Origin: Macrocystis pyrifera
Lineage: Eukaryota; Sar; Phaeophyceae; Laminariales; Laminariaceae
Direction: 5' to 3'
Assembly (NCBI GenBank): GCA_031763025.1
Contig: JASSKH010000006.1
Span: forward strand, 10,041,691-10,105,690
DNA: 64,000 nucleotides
A program made the position numbers and the translations under genes. The notes under the pieces were generated by a model, which was given only the letters and a program-made list of their open reading frames with translations, ran no database searches and was not told the DNA's origin. Positions within the stretch are counted from its first letter, which is position 1. Every line of letters starts with the position of its first letter. Positions 23,700 through 34,640 of this stretch are shown here, piece by piece.

Positions 23700-25582
23700 T
23701 CCAAATTTCGCAGAGGCCCGGCGAGAACGACGGCGGAGAGGGGGAATTGGGACAACGACGGGTAGCGACGGCGACGAGGAGGCTTTCGCGTCGCTGCCCG
23801 ACTTTGCAACCTTCAAGCAGAGGATGGCGAACGAAGTCGCCCAGCTCCAGGCGGCGCTCCAGAGATCGATGGACGACATTATCGAAACCTCCCGCCGTGC
23901 CGCCCTCGGGGAGGGGGCGGCGTCAGCAGGTTTGGAACGCATCCCGGCAGCTCTGCTGCCGGGGCCTCCCTGCTGGACCACTCCCCCAGCACCGCCCTGC
24001 TCGGACCGCCGGCCGGACAGCCGTCCGGGAACCCCGTCGCTGGGATCCTCCCGCCGACTCCCAACATCGCTGGGCAACCCGTCGATGGTGCCACGGGCGC
24101 CCGCGCGGGTCTGCGTGGGCTCCCCAACCCCGAGTAGGGCAGGCTCGCCGTAGGTCTGGGGCGGGCGTTCTGCCACGGCGGTACTCCGGGCGGCGCCCCT
24201 CTCGGACAGGCAGGTCCACTCGCCGTGGTCCCGGGAGGGCGGGCTACGGTAGTGTTTTGGGGCGGTACCGGGGCCACCGTGGGCCCAGCGGACGCAGTCG
24301 GCTACGGTGGCGCTTTGGCCGGTACCGAAACCGCCCGCGCCCAACTCGGCCAGGCGGGCGGACTCGCAGTGGGTCGGGGAGAGGGGGAGGGGGCTCGGCT
24401 ACGGGGGCTATGTGGGTGGCGCCGGTGATGCCGGCGCCTTCTCCCGACAGGCGGGTGGGCTCGCCGCCGGCTCGGCTACGTCCCGGGCGGGGCAGGAACC
24501 AACAGCACGCCATCGATTGCACTCGGCCACGCGGCCCGCGACGGGCCGGGTGGGCTCGAGGTCGGTTCGGACGTTTTACGGGGACGGCAGCGCCAGCAAC
24601 CCGCTTACGCCTTGGGCCGACAGGTCAACCAGATTATGACCACCCGCGCAATGGCATCGTGGGCCAGCCCCACGACTCGGCTATAGCAGATCATCTGCGG
24701 TGGCCGCCTGGCGTCAATAGGGGTACGTGGGAGCCACGGTCAACATTTCGGCCGGCGTCCATTGGAGCGTTGGACGACCTAGACTTTCTGGCCTTCACAC
24801 CGCGCGGGGGGCAGGCATCAACCGTCGAATGGCACGACACTTGAGCATTTTGGGGTAAGCGATCGTTACGATCGCGTCCCGGGGGCTCCCACAAAAATGG
24901 CGCGGACCTCCATGTGGAGCGCGCTCGCTTGGAGGCGCTCGGACGAGCCTTCAGCGCGGCGGATACGATCCTCAACGACCACGGTATGGAGCACTCTGCG
25001 GTCGCCGATCGCCCGGCAAACTAGGCCAGGCTGGCTGCTCTGGTCACCAAAGACCTGGCGACCTTCACGCTCGACCTGCGCGGTGTCCTCGACTGCTGCG
25101 GCCACGCTTGGGCCTACCCCCCGCCGGCGGAGTCCCTTTCCTGCCATTCCGGGGCCGCACTGGCCCCGCCTTTCCGGCTGCGTCGCCCTCGGCTGTTTTA
25201 TCAACGCCGAAGTCCAGCAACCTCGCCTTTCTCCATCCCGGCGGCCGGGGCCAGGGGCGGCGAATGCCGGCAGGGGGGGAAGACCGGCAGGTGCCGCTTC
25301 GGTGACACATGTGTGTGCTCCCACGTCGGTCCCACTCGCAAGACGGGCAGCGGCAATAAGCGCAAGGCGGCTACCGGTGGGGGGGGTCGGCCGATAGGGG
25401 CGTCGCAGCCAGCGGTGCTGTATCCGGGGAACCCTGGTCAAGAGGGCCAAGGGCAAGGGCAGGCAGGGGCTGGGGGTGGCGGTGCAAGTAACGGAAGCAG
25501 CAGCGGCGGCAGTGGCAGCGGCAGTGGGGCATCGAATGGGGGGGGCTTCACTCGGTCGGCGGCTGCCAAAGCTGACGAATAG
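23700..25582 (+). pseudogene. ORF1 (gag-like) of a tyrosine-recombinase element, with C-terminal CCCH zinc finger
   Basis: This GC-rich plus-strand remnant can be followed in a frame different from the longest open frames. Around 23772-23900 it encodes FASLPDFATFKQRMANEVAQ and LQAALQRSMDDIIETSRRAA, a likely coiled coil. A Pro/Gly-rich middle follows. From about 24770 it reads LDDLDFLAFTPRGGQAS, then LHVERARLEALGRAFSAA, NDHGMEHSAVADRPAN, TAG (25021-25023) and ARLAALVTKDLATFTLDLRG. At 25265-25324 lies an exact C-x8-C-x5-C-x3-H finger (C at 25265, 25292 and 25310; H at 25322), then a Gly/Ser-rich tail ending at 25582. ORF1 proteins of such elements probably package RNA. In-frame stops make it a pseudogene. 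Large open frames in the other phases, including one of 425 codons, are by-products of high GC. Confidence 0.55.
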
Positions 25583-25719
25583 GGGGACGGGCCTCGCCCC
25601 TCAGTGGGGGCGAGGCCGATCGTAGGGCGCATGGAAACAGGAGCGCGAGTTGCACAGCTTGTATGTCCGGGGTCGGCGTCCACTGGGAGCCCAGGTCTTG
25701 GGGCGAGCGGGTGTCGCGC

Positions 25720-26850
25720 TATGCCCAGTAGCGGTGGTAGCCAGCTCATCCGCCAGTTGGTTGCGCCGTCATCTCACCGAGCTTACACGTCAGGTTTCGG
25801 CCTCGAATAGTTTTTTTTTTTCGGGGGTTAATAGGGGTGGCTGCGTATTTCGACACGCCAGCCTCCACTACGGATAAGATTCAGGCGTTGCTTAAGTTCG
25901 TAGCATGGTGCGCGTTGGAGGGCAACCAAGCCGGTACTGTTGCCAGCAAACTATCAGCCTTGTTCCACCGAGTAAACTTACAAGTGGAGTTTCCCATGTC
26001 GTCGCCGCTTTCTAAACGTGTATTGCAAGGGGGGCACGGTCGCACATTGCCACCGGCCCCTCATACAAAGAATCCGTCGCCCTATTTCGGGGGACACGTT
26101 GTTGGGAGGACAGGGCCGGTCCGTGTCGTGGGGCCCGGGTGGTCGAAATCTTCGGCTGTCGTCGGCATTGGGCTATTCATTTATTTTTTTCATGGCGAAG
26201 TCTGACGAGATATTCGCTTATTCGTCCGGAGTTGTACACCCCGTGCATTTCTTGACGAGGGGTGACGTAGCGTTATTCGCGGGGGAGTGGTGGTTGACCT
26301 CGTTACAGTGGCATCAGGCCACCAGCATCAAGGTCCTGTTTCGGGGCCATAAAGGGTCCAGGCCCAGTAAAGGTTGGGTATCGTGCGCACACGCGACGAC
26401 GCCTTCGGGGCGCGTTCCGGGGTAGGAGCAGGCGGCGATGCCGTCGCTCTCATGGTGGAGTTGTTGTCGGGATATCCGACGCTGCCAGAAAGCGCCCCCC
26501 TGTCGTCGTATCGGTACGGTAAGGAGCTCAACGTTGGGAGGTAAACGCAGGCCCTCGGGGCACTTCGCGAAGTGGTAGCGGAAGCAGGAGACGGTGCCAG
26601 CGAAGTCGGCCTCCACTCATTGCGTATTGCGCAACCAATACGCTGACGGCCAGGGAGAAGTGCCGTAGAGGGCGATCTGAGAGAAGGGAGATGGAAGCTT
26701 CAAAGTTCCCTACACGTACATTCGCAATAACCCAGAGGACGCGGGTATTGTACTCGTGAACTAGCAGAGACGGGAAGATAAGGCAGAGGCATCCAGGCCA
26801 GGGCACTGTTTGGGGCCTAACACCGTAGCATCGACGCGACCTCGATATTG
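25720..26850 (+). pseudogene. Tyrosine recombinase remnant
   Basis: Landmarks in order on the plus strand, in three frames: an N-terminal core-binding start, LVAPSSHRAYTSGFG (about 25760-25800); KIQALLKFVAWCALEGNQAG and LSALFHRVNLQVEF (25870-25995); the catalytic-domain start GYSFIFFMAKSDEIFAYSSG (26170-26230); FLTRGDVALFAGEW and VLFRGHKGSRPSKG; then HSLRI (from 26614), matching the HxLR catalytic box; and YTYIRNNPEDAG (about 26710-26745), where the nucleophilic tyrosine lies in this family. A stop (25808), a T-run and several frameshifts break it. Such recombinases integrate DIRS, Ngaro and PAT-type retroelements and Cryptons. No RT was found between it and ORF1, so this is a deleted copy or an RT-less type. 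Confidence 0.7.
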
Positions 26851-27674
26851 GGGTATGTAAATGGTTTACTACCATTGGGGGTCTCGGTCGTCCGAGACTG
26901 CGTTTGTTAGAGCCCCGGCCAGTCGGCTGGGGGGGGGGGACTCCCGGGTACTGGCAGTACGATAGGCAACGAGAGTCAGCGGCCGGTGTCGCGGCTCTTG
27001 TACCACGCCAGTGGATTCCCCCCCCGACGTCGCCGAGAATAATAATAACATGACAATTCGAAGGATACACAACAAAGCGTAGTATCTCTAAGTTCACGTG
27101 AGATGCATGTTTTGTTCACAACCGACGGAATTAGTTATTTATAGTCATGGGCTCTACCGACGGAAACTAAATGGTTTGATTTTTTCAGAGGCAGAGAGAA
27201 GAGAATAACAACCATACTCGTCCCGTGCCCCCTCCTGGGTTCCCGTGATAGGGGCACGAGTAGAGCACGGTACTGCTCGCTGCCGATTGATAGGCCTAGA
27301 GGCTAGGCCTACTGTTGTGGTTTCTCCCGCCCACTCGCCCCTTTCTTTTTTGGAAGGTGGGTGGAACGGAGCGGCCACATGGTGCTGGCCACATCGTATT
27401 ATACTTTTATTATTGTTTGCGATTAACTGGTTGCGATTCGGGGCTCTCACTAGGGGAGCGGGGTATGTCAATGGTTTACTACCGTTGGGGGTCTCGGTCG
27501 TCCGAGACTGCGTTTGTTAGAGCCCCGGCCAGTCGGCTGGGGACGGGTACTGGCAGTACGATAGGTAACGAGAGTCACGGTCGGTGTCGCGGCTCTCGTA
27601 CCACGCCAGTGGATTCCCCCCACGACGTCGCAGAGACTAATAATAACATGACAATTCGAAGGATACACAACAAA
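26851..27674 (+). repeat. Split direct-repeat end: B1 (26851-27076), A2 (27077-27460), B2 (27461-27674)
   Basis: B1 and B2 share GGTATGT(A/C)AATGGTTTAC, GGGGGTCTCGGTCGTCCGAG, AGAGCCCCGGCCAGTCGGCT and AATAATAACATGACAATTCG, differing by few substitutions and a short G-run indel. Between them lies A2, of which 249 bp recur at 12712-12960. A B1-A2-B2 arrangement directly 3' of a tyrosine recombinase is what Ngaro/PAT-type elements show. The matching A1 is not immediately upstream of ORF1 (satellite 2 is), so assignment to the neighbouring recombinase is inferred. Confidence 0.65.
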
Positions 27675-29022
27675 ATTATATATAACTTTGTACCAAATGG
27701 ACTTTTTTCCCGGAATTATTTATTTTTCTCGTCCGGCCGCGGGTCTTCTCTCGCACTCTAGGCTGCGTGGCACACTAGGAGCCCGCGTGTACACCACGGC
27801 GCAAATGCGAGCCCCGGCCGAGGTCCGTGGCGCGTGCTCTGGGCCTCCAAAGTCGAGAATTCTGGCAAATAACTACGGGGAGTCATTCCTGCCTGCTAGA
27901 GCCAAGCAGGACAATGGAGACCCCACAAGTCTAAATATTTCTGTCTGCTGCTGGCTGCTGCTGTATCCTGTCTGATCACACCGTCCCTTGAGCTCTCTAC
28001 AGAGGCAGCCACGGCACAGCAACAGTCGTACATCAAGATCTCCCTTTTGCGGTGGCCACGGATAACGCATTTTTTTTTTGTGTGTGGGTCATGGTTCCTG
28101 TCGACCTAGGAAGTAGGAACGAACACATACATAATCTCCGGAAAGGTGCAACTAATTGGATGCTGAGCAGGGGCAGGACGACGATTCGTACGAACTCACA
28201 CATCTTCCGTATTTCAAAAGCAACGCCCAGCCACGGTGCGAACTACAACAGCCGCAGCAGTACAACAGCAGTGTTCGTATAGTATTTGTGTGCAGTGATC
28301 AGTGATCACCAGGTCGAGCAACGGAGTGATCGTGGTCTCCTGCGAGGTCCCCTTAAAATCTGGGAGACTTTAGGTTGGTAGGCTGTTCACGTATTTTGGT
28401 TCCTGTTGGGATCAAGGTACGCACGAAGCCCCAACCCAACCCCTGACTCTAACCCTAACTCTAACCCTAACCCCGACCGCAAACCGCAGCCAAAATGGGC
28501 CAACACTGGCCATAAACGCGACTGCGCAGCGTTTGCATCGAACCAGAAAATTTCTCAACCGCGGACGCTATTCCGAAGTGCAGACCGCGCTACCCAATTT
28601 TCAAGTCAAAAACACCCCTAAAGACCCTTTCTCCCAGATTGCTAAACCTACTCTCTCGTGTTTTTTTATTTCGGTGCAATAGGCTTCGAAACCCACCCGG
28701 TCGTGGCGAGCAGTCAACAACAATCAATCCCGCACGAGCACGACAATTTCCGCTGCTGAATTTTCTTTGCGTGAAAATCCCAAAAAAATTGAAATCGCCC
28801 GTTTTTTATCGACCTCAGCAGCAGCAGATACAGCAGCAGCAATACACGTCTGTCGAGCTGTCGAGCGTCATACATGTTTCACCTGAGCCCTTTGACGTAC
28901 ACCACACATCTCACACCGAGCACGTACGTGAACACAAAACTGACTCCCTCGGTCCGTCTACCTCTGCATACTGTGCTTCTGCCTGACCAATAGAAGCAGT
29001 AGAATATGTATACGTATATATA
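27675..29022. other. No recognisable gene; short telomere-like stretch
   Basis: Only short motif-free frames. At about 28442-28475 a degenerate run of CCCTAA-like repeats (CTAACCCTAACTCTAACCCT) occurs, resembling a very short interstitial telomeric tract. CAG tracts lie at 28820-28842. Confidence 0.4.
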
Positions 29023-29394
29023 TACAAGGCTTTCCTTCGGAGTGGGTATTCCGTCGTTTCTTGTACAAATACATTTAGTTTGGTTGGCTTTGGGCTATGA
29101 CGCCAATTGCAGTTTTGGTTGGCTTTGGGCTTTGACGCCAACTGCAGTTATTATATTGCAATTGGGGTAATAGCCCAAAGCCAACCAAACTATATGTTAT
29201 GACGCCAATTGTAGTTATATTGAAATTGGGGCAATACCCAAAGCTAACCAAACTAAATGTATCTGTGTAAGAAACGGTGAAGGATGTTGTAATCGCGTTT
29301 ATTTGTGAATGTAATGTGAAACGTAAGATCGGGTGACGCAAGAGTAACAATAGCATTCGTCTAATAATAAGGATATTATCTGTCATCAGTGCGG

Positions 29395-29880
29395 GGAGAG
29401 AGTGGAGTAGTGCATGGCATGTGGATGATATACAACATACAGGCTGTTGTTTCAAGGAAGGTTCGGGACAGAGGGGAAAGCAGCAGTGCCGGCAACGACA
29501 ACGGTTATGGAAATGTTGTATAGTTGCTGGGCGGCCGCGATTTCGATGTAGCCAGCATAGGAGTTTGGATGAGACATGATATGTAAATAGTCTTCCAGGC
29601 TGCTGTAGTAACGAGGCGGGAGGCCCAGAATGTGGATCTGTCCGCTGTTGAACCCGTTGGGTATGTGTAGGGAGAAATAATCGTGATTTTGGGAATGTGG
29701 GAACAATTTGTTGCCTCTCATTCGTCCTGGATGGAGACAATCTGCTTGGCGTCCTGCTTCGGAATTCCGCGATGCCCAGGAGCAGGCGAAATGGAAGGGA
29801 GTCTTCTTGCGCTTGATGATGATGTCTCCGTCTTTGACGGTGGAATCCGTCAGGCGGCAGTTGTAGCACTTGCCACCGAC
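29395..29880 (-). pseudogene. OTU-like protease exon, copy 2 (best preserved lead-in, premature TGA)
   Basis: The acceptor CGACCAG lies before 29880, after a C15 tract (minus strand of 29953-29939). A single frame runs through VGGKCYNCRLTDSTVKDGDI, KTPFHFACSWASRNSEAG, RMRGNKLFPHSQNHDYFSLH, YYSSLEDYLHIMSHPN, SYAGYIEIAAAQQLYN and ITVVV, ending at a TGA (29454-29452). Past it the same frame still reads LYVVYHPHAMHYSTLSPH. The frame joining the Cys/His-rich segment to the OTU-like half is intact here, unlike copy 1, which shows the two belong to one protein. The TGA removes the predicted catalytic HY histidine. Family call as for copy 1. Confidence 0.58.
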
Positions 29881-29999
29881 CTGGTCGAAGTAAACAGGGT
29901 GCGCGGGGCGGGAGTGGCGTGCAGGGAATGGCGGGGGAGGGGGGGGGGGGGGGCAGAGTTCATTATTTGGACTGCTCTACAGCGGCACAACAGCAGTAC

Positions 30000-32200
30000 G
30001 TAATCGCTTGCTATACGACAGCAGCAGCAGCAGCAGAAGCAGCAAGTACATGCGTAAAACGCAGCAGGAAAACGGCCAAAATATTTTTTTAACGTACCAA
30101 AACGATCACTTGGGTGCAAAAACGACCAAGAAAAACAGTAATCCGAATACATAAGAACAATCAGTGGATATTGAGCCAGCATTAGCAGTATCAGCAGCAG
30201 CAGCAGCCGCAACGGCTTCAAGCAGTGGTTGCGGCAGCATTAGCAGCAGCAGAAGCAGCAATGGATCGCCGCAGCGTTGGCAGCAGCAGCGGCATAGCAA
30301 ATATATGATAAAAAAGAAGAAACAAAGTATGTACCCTGGTATGCCGCGACCGCTAAAACTACGGAATTTCATTGGCGAAACAAAAATATGTACAGTACAC
30401 ACAAATGACCAGCATGATGTACAACGCAGCAGCAGCACCACAGCAGCGTAGCAGCGATATGGAAAGAACGAAGCCCAAAACGAGAAAAAGCAGTACGTAC
30501 GCAAAATGCAGCAGCAAAATGACCAAAATATTTTTTTCCAGGTACCCAAACGACCATTTAGGTACAAAAACGATCAAGAAAAACAATAATCCGAGTACAT
30601 GCGAACATCCAGTGAATATTGCGGCAGCATTATTAGCATTAGCAGCAGCAGCAGCAGCAGCAGCAGCAACGGATAGCCGCAACGTTGGCTGCAGCAGCAG
30701 CAGCATAGCAATGATATGAAAAGAAGGAAGAAAAAAACTATGTACCCTGGTCTGCCGCAATCGCAAAACGTACGGCAATTATTGACGATACAGAAATATG
30801 TACACACACGAGTGTAGTAATACACACACAAATCACGTCCAGCATGATGTACGGCAACAACGCAGCAACACCACAAAAAGAATCGTTGACGATACAGAAA
30901 TATGTACACACGCACAAGTGTAATAGGCACACAAATCATGTCCAGCATGATGTGTACGGGAACAACGCAGCAGCGCCACAAAACGACAAAACGACCAAGA
31001 AACACAATTATCCGAGTACATACGAACATTCAGTGAATATTGCGGCACCACTAGCAGCAGCAGCAGCAGCAGAAGCAGAAGCAGCAACGGATCGCCACAG
31101 CGTTGGCAGCAGCAGCAGCATAGCAACGATATGAATAGAAGGAAGAAAAAAAAAAGTATGTACCCCGAGTCCGTCCGAAAAGTATTTTTGGTACCTCACT
31201 ATAGATAGACCCACCCCCGCATGCTGTACGGCAACAACGCAGCAGCAGCAGCATAGCAACAATACGAAAAGAACCAAGCTAAAATACGAGAAAAAAATAG
31301 TTCGCACGCAAAATGCAGGAGCAAAACGACCAAAATATTTTTTTTTACGTATAAAAAAAAAACATTTGGGTACAAAAACGGCCAACAAAAACAATAATCC
31401 GCGTTGGCAGCAGCAACATAGCAACGATATGAATGAAAATAAGGAAGAAGAAAACTATGTACCCTGGTATGCCGCGATCGCAAAACCTACGGAAATTCAG
31501 TGACGATGCAGAAATATGTACACACACAAGTGCAGCATGATGTACGGCAACAACGCAGCAGCACCACAACAGCAGCAAGCAGCAGCATAGCAAGGATAGG
31601 AAAAAAAATCAAGCCAAAAACGAGAAAAAGCAGTACGTACGCAAAAATGCAGGAGCAAAACGACAAAAATATTTTTCACGTATCAAAAGAACCATTTGGG
31701 TACAAAAACGACCAATAAAAACAATAATCCGAGTACATACGAACATTCAGTGGATATTGCGGCAGCATTAGCAGCGGAAGCAGCTACAGCATTAGCAGCA
31801 GCAGAAGCTGCAATGAATCGCCGCAGCGTTGGCAGCAGCAGCGTTGGCAGCAGCAGCAGCAGCATAGCAACGATATGAAAATACGGAAGAAAAAAAGCAT
31901 GATGTACCCTAGTATGCCGCCATCGCGAAACCTACGGAATTTTATTGACGGTCCGAAAATATGTACACTTCCAGCATGATGCACGGCAACAACGCAGCAG
32001 CACTACAGCAGCAGCAAGTGCACAGCAGCAGCAAGTGCACAGGAGCAGCAGGTGCACAGCAGCAGCACTCATGGCGTGGCGCTGACAGCAGCAGCAGCAG
32101 CAGCAGCGGCCGAAAACGAGGAAAGGGGGCACGTAGGGTCACCAAACATGTACACACAGAAATCGTGTGCACCGAAAATGCACCACAGCAGCAGCAGCAG
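30000..32200. repeat. CAG/CTG-rich tandem block of copy 2
   Basis: It has the same ~445-bp units as 19300-21700 with fewer or shorter CAG runs (for example 30640-30668, 31052-31086, 32085-32108). Open frames in it are repeat-driven. Confidence 0.8.
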
Positions 32201-32470
32201 CACTCACATCGTTCGGTGCAGCGGTGACGGCGACAGCTGAATCCTCCGTTCCTTCGTTCACGTCCCGCAAACAGTTGTGCATGTGCTCGTTCGCGTGCAC
32301 TGTGTAAGAGGAGCCGACGCAACGCACGAAGGGGAAAGAACGAGCATGGATGAGTCCAAAAAATAATAATAAACGCTTTGAGGTAGGTTTGTATGCAAAA
32401 AGGCAATTGAAAACCCCCAAAAAACGTACTGGCAACAGACAGCATTCAACAATAGACCCAAGACACTCAC

Positions 32471-32840
32471 CTGTTAGCAGTCTCGAGGGAGTACGAGACA
32501 GTCCCTTCCTTGATCAGGCGAGCACAGAACTCGCAGTTGGTTGCCCAATACAGGATGATCCCGCCACCATCGCACATGAGATCCTCGCAGGTGGCGAAGG
32601 CCACGTTTTTGCCACCAGGCGCGGAGTTCTTGGGCAAGTAAGTAAGTGCTGGTCCGTGCACCGGTCGCAAACAACAGTCGGCACCAGGTCGGTCTTTATC
32701 GTTGCCGCTCTCTTGCCAGAGGGCGAGGACCACGCGCCTCTCGACGAGGGGGAGGTGAGCTTAGGGGGCGTGCAGAAGGGAGAGGCGGGGGTTGCAGCAC
32801 CAGCAGGTTCGCCACCGACAGCAGCAAACAGCTTGGCCGC
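32471..32840 (-). pseudogene. Cys/His-rich zinc-binding-type exon, copy 2
   Basis: Nearly identical to 22297-21928: same AG start, same donor CTAACAG|GTGAGTG (boundary 32471/32470), same Cys/His spacing (CDRCTDQH ... FATCEDLMC ... NCEFCARLIKEG) and the same 8-base frame-shifting expansion. One change in the finger is ARP to ARL. The shared lesion in copies 1 and 2 but not copy 3 suggests they share a more recent ancestor. Confidence 0.5.
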
Positions 32841-33093
32841 CTACAGCTGCCTCTAGATGCCGTTCGTCGAAGGCGAGACGCCTCTTCTTCTAGGCGTTGT
32901 GCGAAGAGCTGTCTATTGATTGCAGTTTTCGAAGAAGAAAGAAGAAAGGTTGTTTGGTTGTTTGGCTGTTTGGCTGTTCGGCTGTTTCAAAGAAGAAGGG
33001 CTGTTTGCGAAGAGCTGTCTATCAGTCGGTCTGTCTGCCAAGAGCTAGCAAGTGACAACGACCTCAAAAATCGTAATTATAGTTGTATTTATA

Positions 33094-33405
33094 TTTTCAT
33101 CATCACTTTTACTTTCCAGGCCAGGAGGTTTTACCCTCGACGATCTTCTGGACAAGCCGTGGTCACAGGTGTCGTCCCTTCTCCCCCCCGGTACGCGCCT
33201 TTATTTTTTGTCGCGCAAAGGGTTCAGCATTCCCACCGCTCGTCGATTTTCATCGAATATTGCTAACTCACGCTCTCGCGCTTTCCGCTTATCAATTTTT
33301 AATGCAAGAAAAAGTCCCTACGAACATGCACTCGGTGAGAGTCGAACCCACGAAATTGATCTTGATGGGCACGCGGACCACCTACCAAGCTACCAGGGAC
33401 GATAT
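33094..33405 (-). mobile_element. SINE-like element with tRNA-type internal promoter
   Basis: On the minus strand the head (33402-33320) has an A-box-like TAGCTTGGTAGG and a B-box GGGTTCGACTC. The latter forms a T-arm (GTGGG-TTCGACT-CTCAC). GTCCCT near the start pairs with AGGGAC followed by TTTTT (33315-33310), a possible Pol III stop. A body with TTCGATGAAAATCGACGAG follows, and the tail ends GGAAAGTAAAAGTGATGATG. The same body core recurs at about 48268 and 54645 and the tail at 55205. The head is not a complete tRNA, since the acceptor stem is displaced. Confidence 0.5.
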
Positions 33406-33752
33406 ATATAATATTATATACGCCCTCAACCGTATATACTACGTAGCCTGTAGTCGCAGTAGTATATAGTATCAGGTAGTTTGTGGCGTGCATGCTGCTT
33501 CTACCTTTGCTGCAGTACATATATCTGCGCAGTAGTTGTAGTGGTGTATATTAGCAGTAACAGCAGTATAGTAGTCATACCCCCAACTCATGGTACCGCT
33601 TGCATGCTATGTCGCCGTTGTATCGAAGTTTTAGTAATATAGGAACAACAGCAGTAGTAGTAGGTATTGTATTGTAATATTTATTCATGCTGCTTCTTCC
33701 TGTATTGCGTCTACGTATTACTGCACGGTGATGTATCACGATAATCGACCTC
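33406..33752. repeat. Microsatellite-rich spacer
   Basis: Short TAG/CAG-type trinucleotide tracts (GTAGTAGTAG) and TATA-rich sequence; no gene seen. Confidence 0.5.
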
Positions 33753-34640
33753 TTGCCAAGACCACCGCTTGAACTGTCGCTCGGAGATGAGCCATCCATG
33801 GACGAGATGACGGAAGCACTTAAGGGGATGTCAAATTGGAAAGCTGCCGGGCCAGGTGGTCTCTCGGCCGAACTCCTGAAAATCGACCACCCCGCATTCG
33901 CCCAGTGCTTTCACAACATCCTTGTCAATGTTTGGGTAACAGGAGAAGTCCCCCAGCAATGGAAAGATGCGATCATCACAGGACCCGGGGTCGTCCTTTT
34001 CCTAGCCAGATCTGTTTCGTGAGGGTGCCACCGTGGCCTTAACAAAAATATAGACAGATCTGATTGCAACAACTACAGAGGGATTTCGCTTGTTGCCCAT
34101 GCAGGCAAAGTTTTGTTGAAAATCGTCGCGTCCCGCCTCAGCAACTACTGCGAGACCGAGGAATTACTCCCGGAGGAACAGTGCGGCTTCCGCCCCGCAC
34201 GATCAACGATTGATATGTTGTTCGTCGTGCGCCGGTCGCAAGAGCCTGGACGACAGAGGATATCTCCCTGTACTTGCGCTTCATCAATCTGCAGAAAGCG
34301 TACGACTATGTCGACCGAGAACTGTTATAAGGGAGGTACTCACACGCTTTAGCGTACCACCGAAGATGCCGAAAATTATCCGTAATTTCCACGATGGCAA
34401 GCGGGCTCGCGTGTGTACGGATGACGGCGAGCGCTCGGGAATTATTTGACGTCACGCAGGGGCTGCGGCAAGGCTGTGTGCTATCACCGTTACTGTTCAA
34501 CGTATTCTTCGCTGCTGCGTTACACGTCGTACTAGTACGCTTCAGCTGAGACGAAGCCATCGTAAGGGATTTGGTCCAACTCAGTGATGCTGGAGTAGTC
34601 GGAACGGAGGAGCAGGAGCCGTTGATGTGCACAGGTGGCC
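33753..34640 (+). pseudogene. Non-LTR (LINE) reverse transcriptase, N-terminal half, decayed
   Basis: Plus strand. EMTEALKGMSNWKAAGPGGL, SAELLKID and WVTGEVPQQWKDAIIT form the start of a LINE RT. After a short replacement come [28 protein letters not shown] and [19 protein letters not shown]. With a shift follow [18 protein letters not shown] (34277-34327), [17 protein letters not shown], then VTQGLRQGCVLSPLLFN (about 34452-34503). At least three frame changes and a foreign ~55-bp stretch near 33988-34042 show decay. It ends before the ADD catalytic box. Order and motifs are those of an endonuclease-type LINE pol. The endonuclease part is missing. Confidence 0.85.

Larger units (their letters stand above)
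29023..33093 (-). mobile_element. OTU/zinc-finger element, copy 2 (4.07 kb)
   Basis: It has the same ends as copy 1 (TACAAGGCTTTCCTTCGG ... CGTAATTATAGTTGTATTTAT) and the same internal order on the minus strand. It lacks the 440-bp insertion and some tandem CAG-rich units of copy 1. Flanks differ from copy 1 (AT-rich on the left, a SINE tail on the right). The right end abuts the SINE at 33094. No clear target-site duplication was seen. Confidence 0.75.

Noticed and set aside
23567..24844. 425-codon plus-strand ORF, and a 295-codon minus-strand ORF (24344-23457) overlapping it
   Set aside because: High-GC DNA is open in several phases. The phase with coiled-coil, gag-like and CCCH-finger content is a different one, so these Arg/Pro-rich frames are shadows.
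28442..28475. Telomere
   Set aside because: Only about four degenerate CCCTAA-like units in internal sequence; too short to be more than a chance or relic tract.
32350..32856. 168-codon plus-strand ORF
   Set aside because: Antisense to the zinc-finger exon, whose minus-strand reading has Cys/His spacing and matching splice signals.
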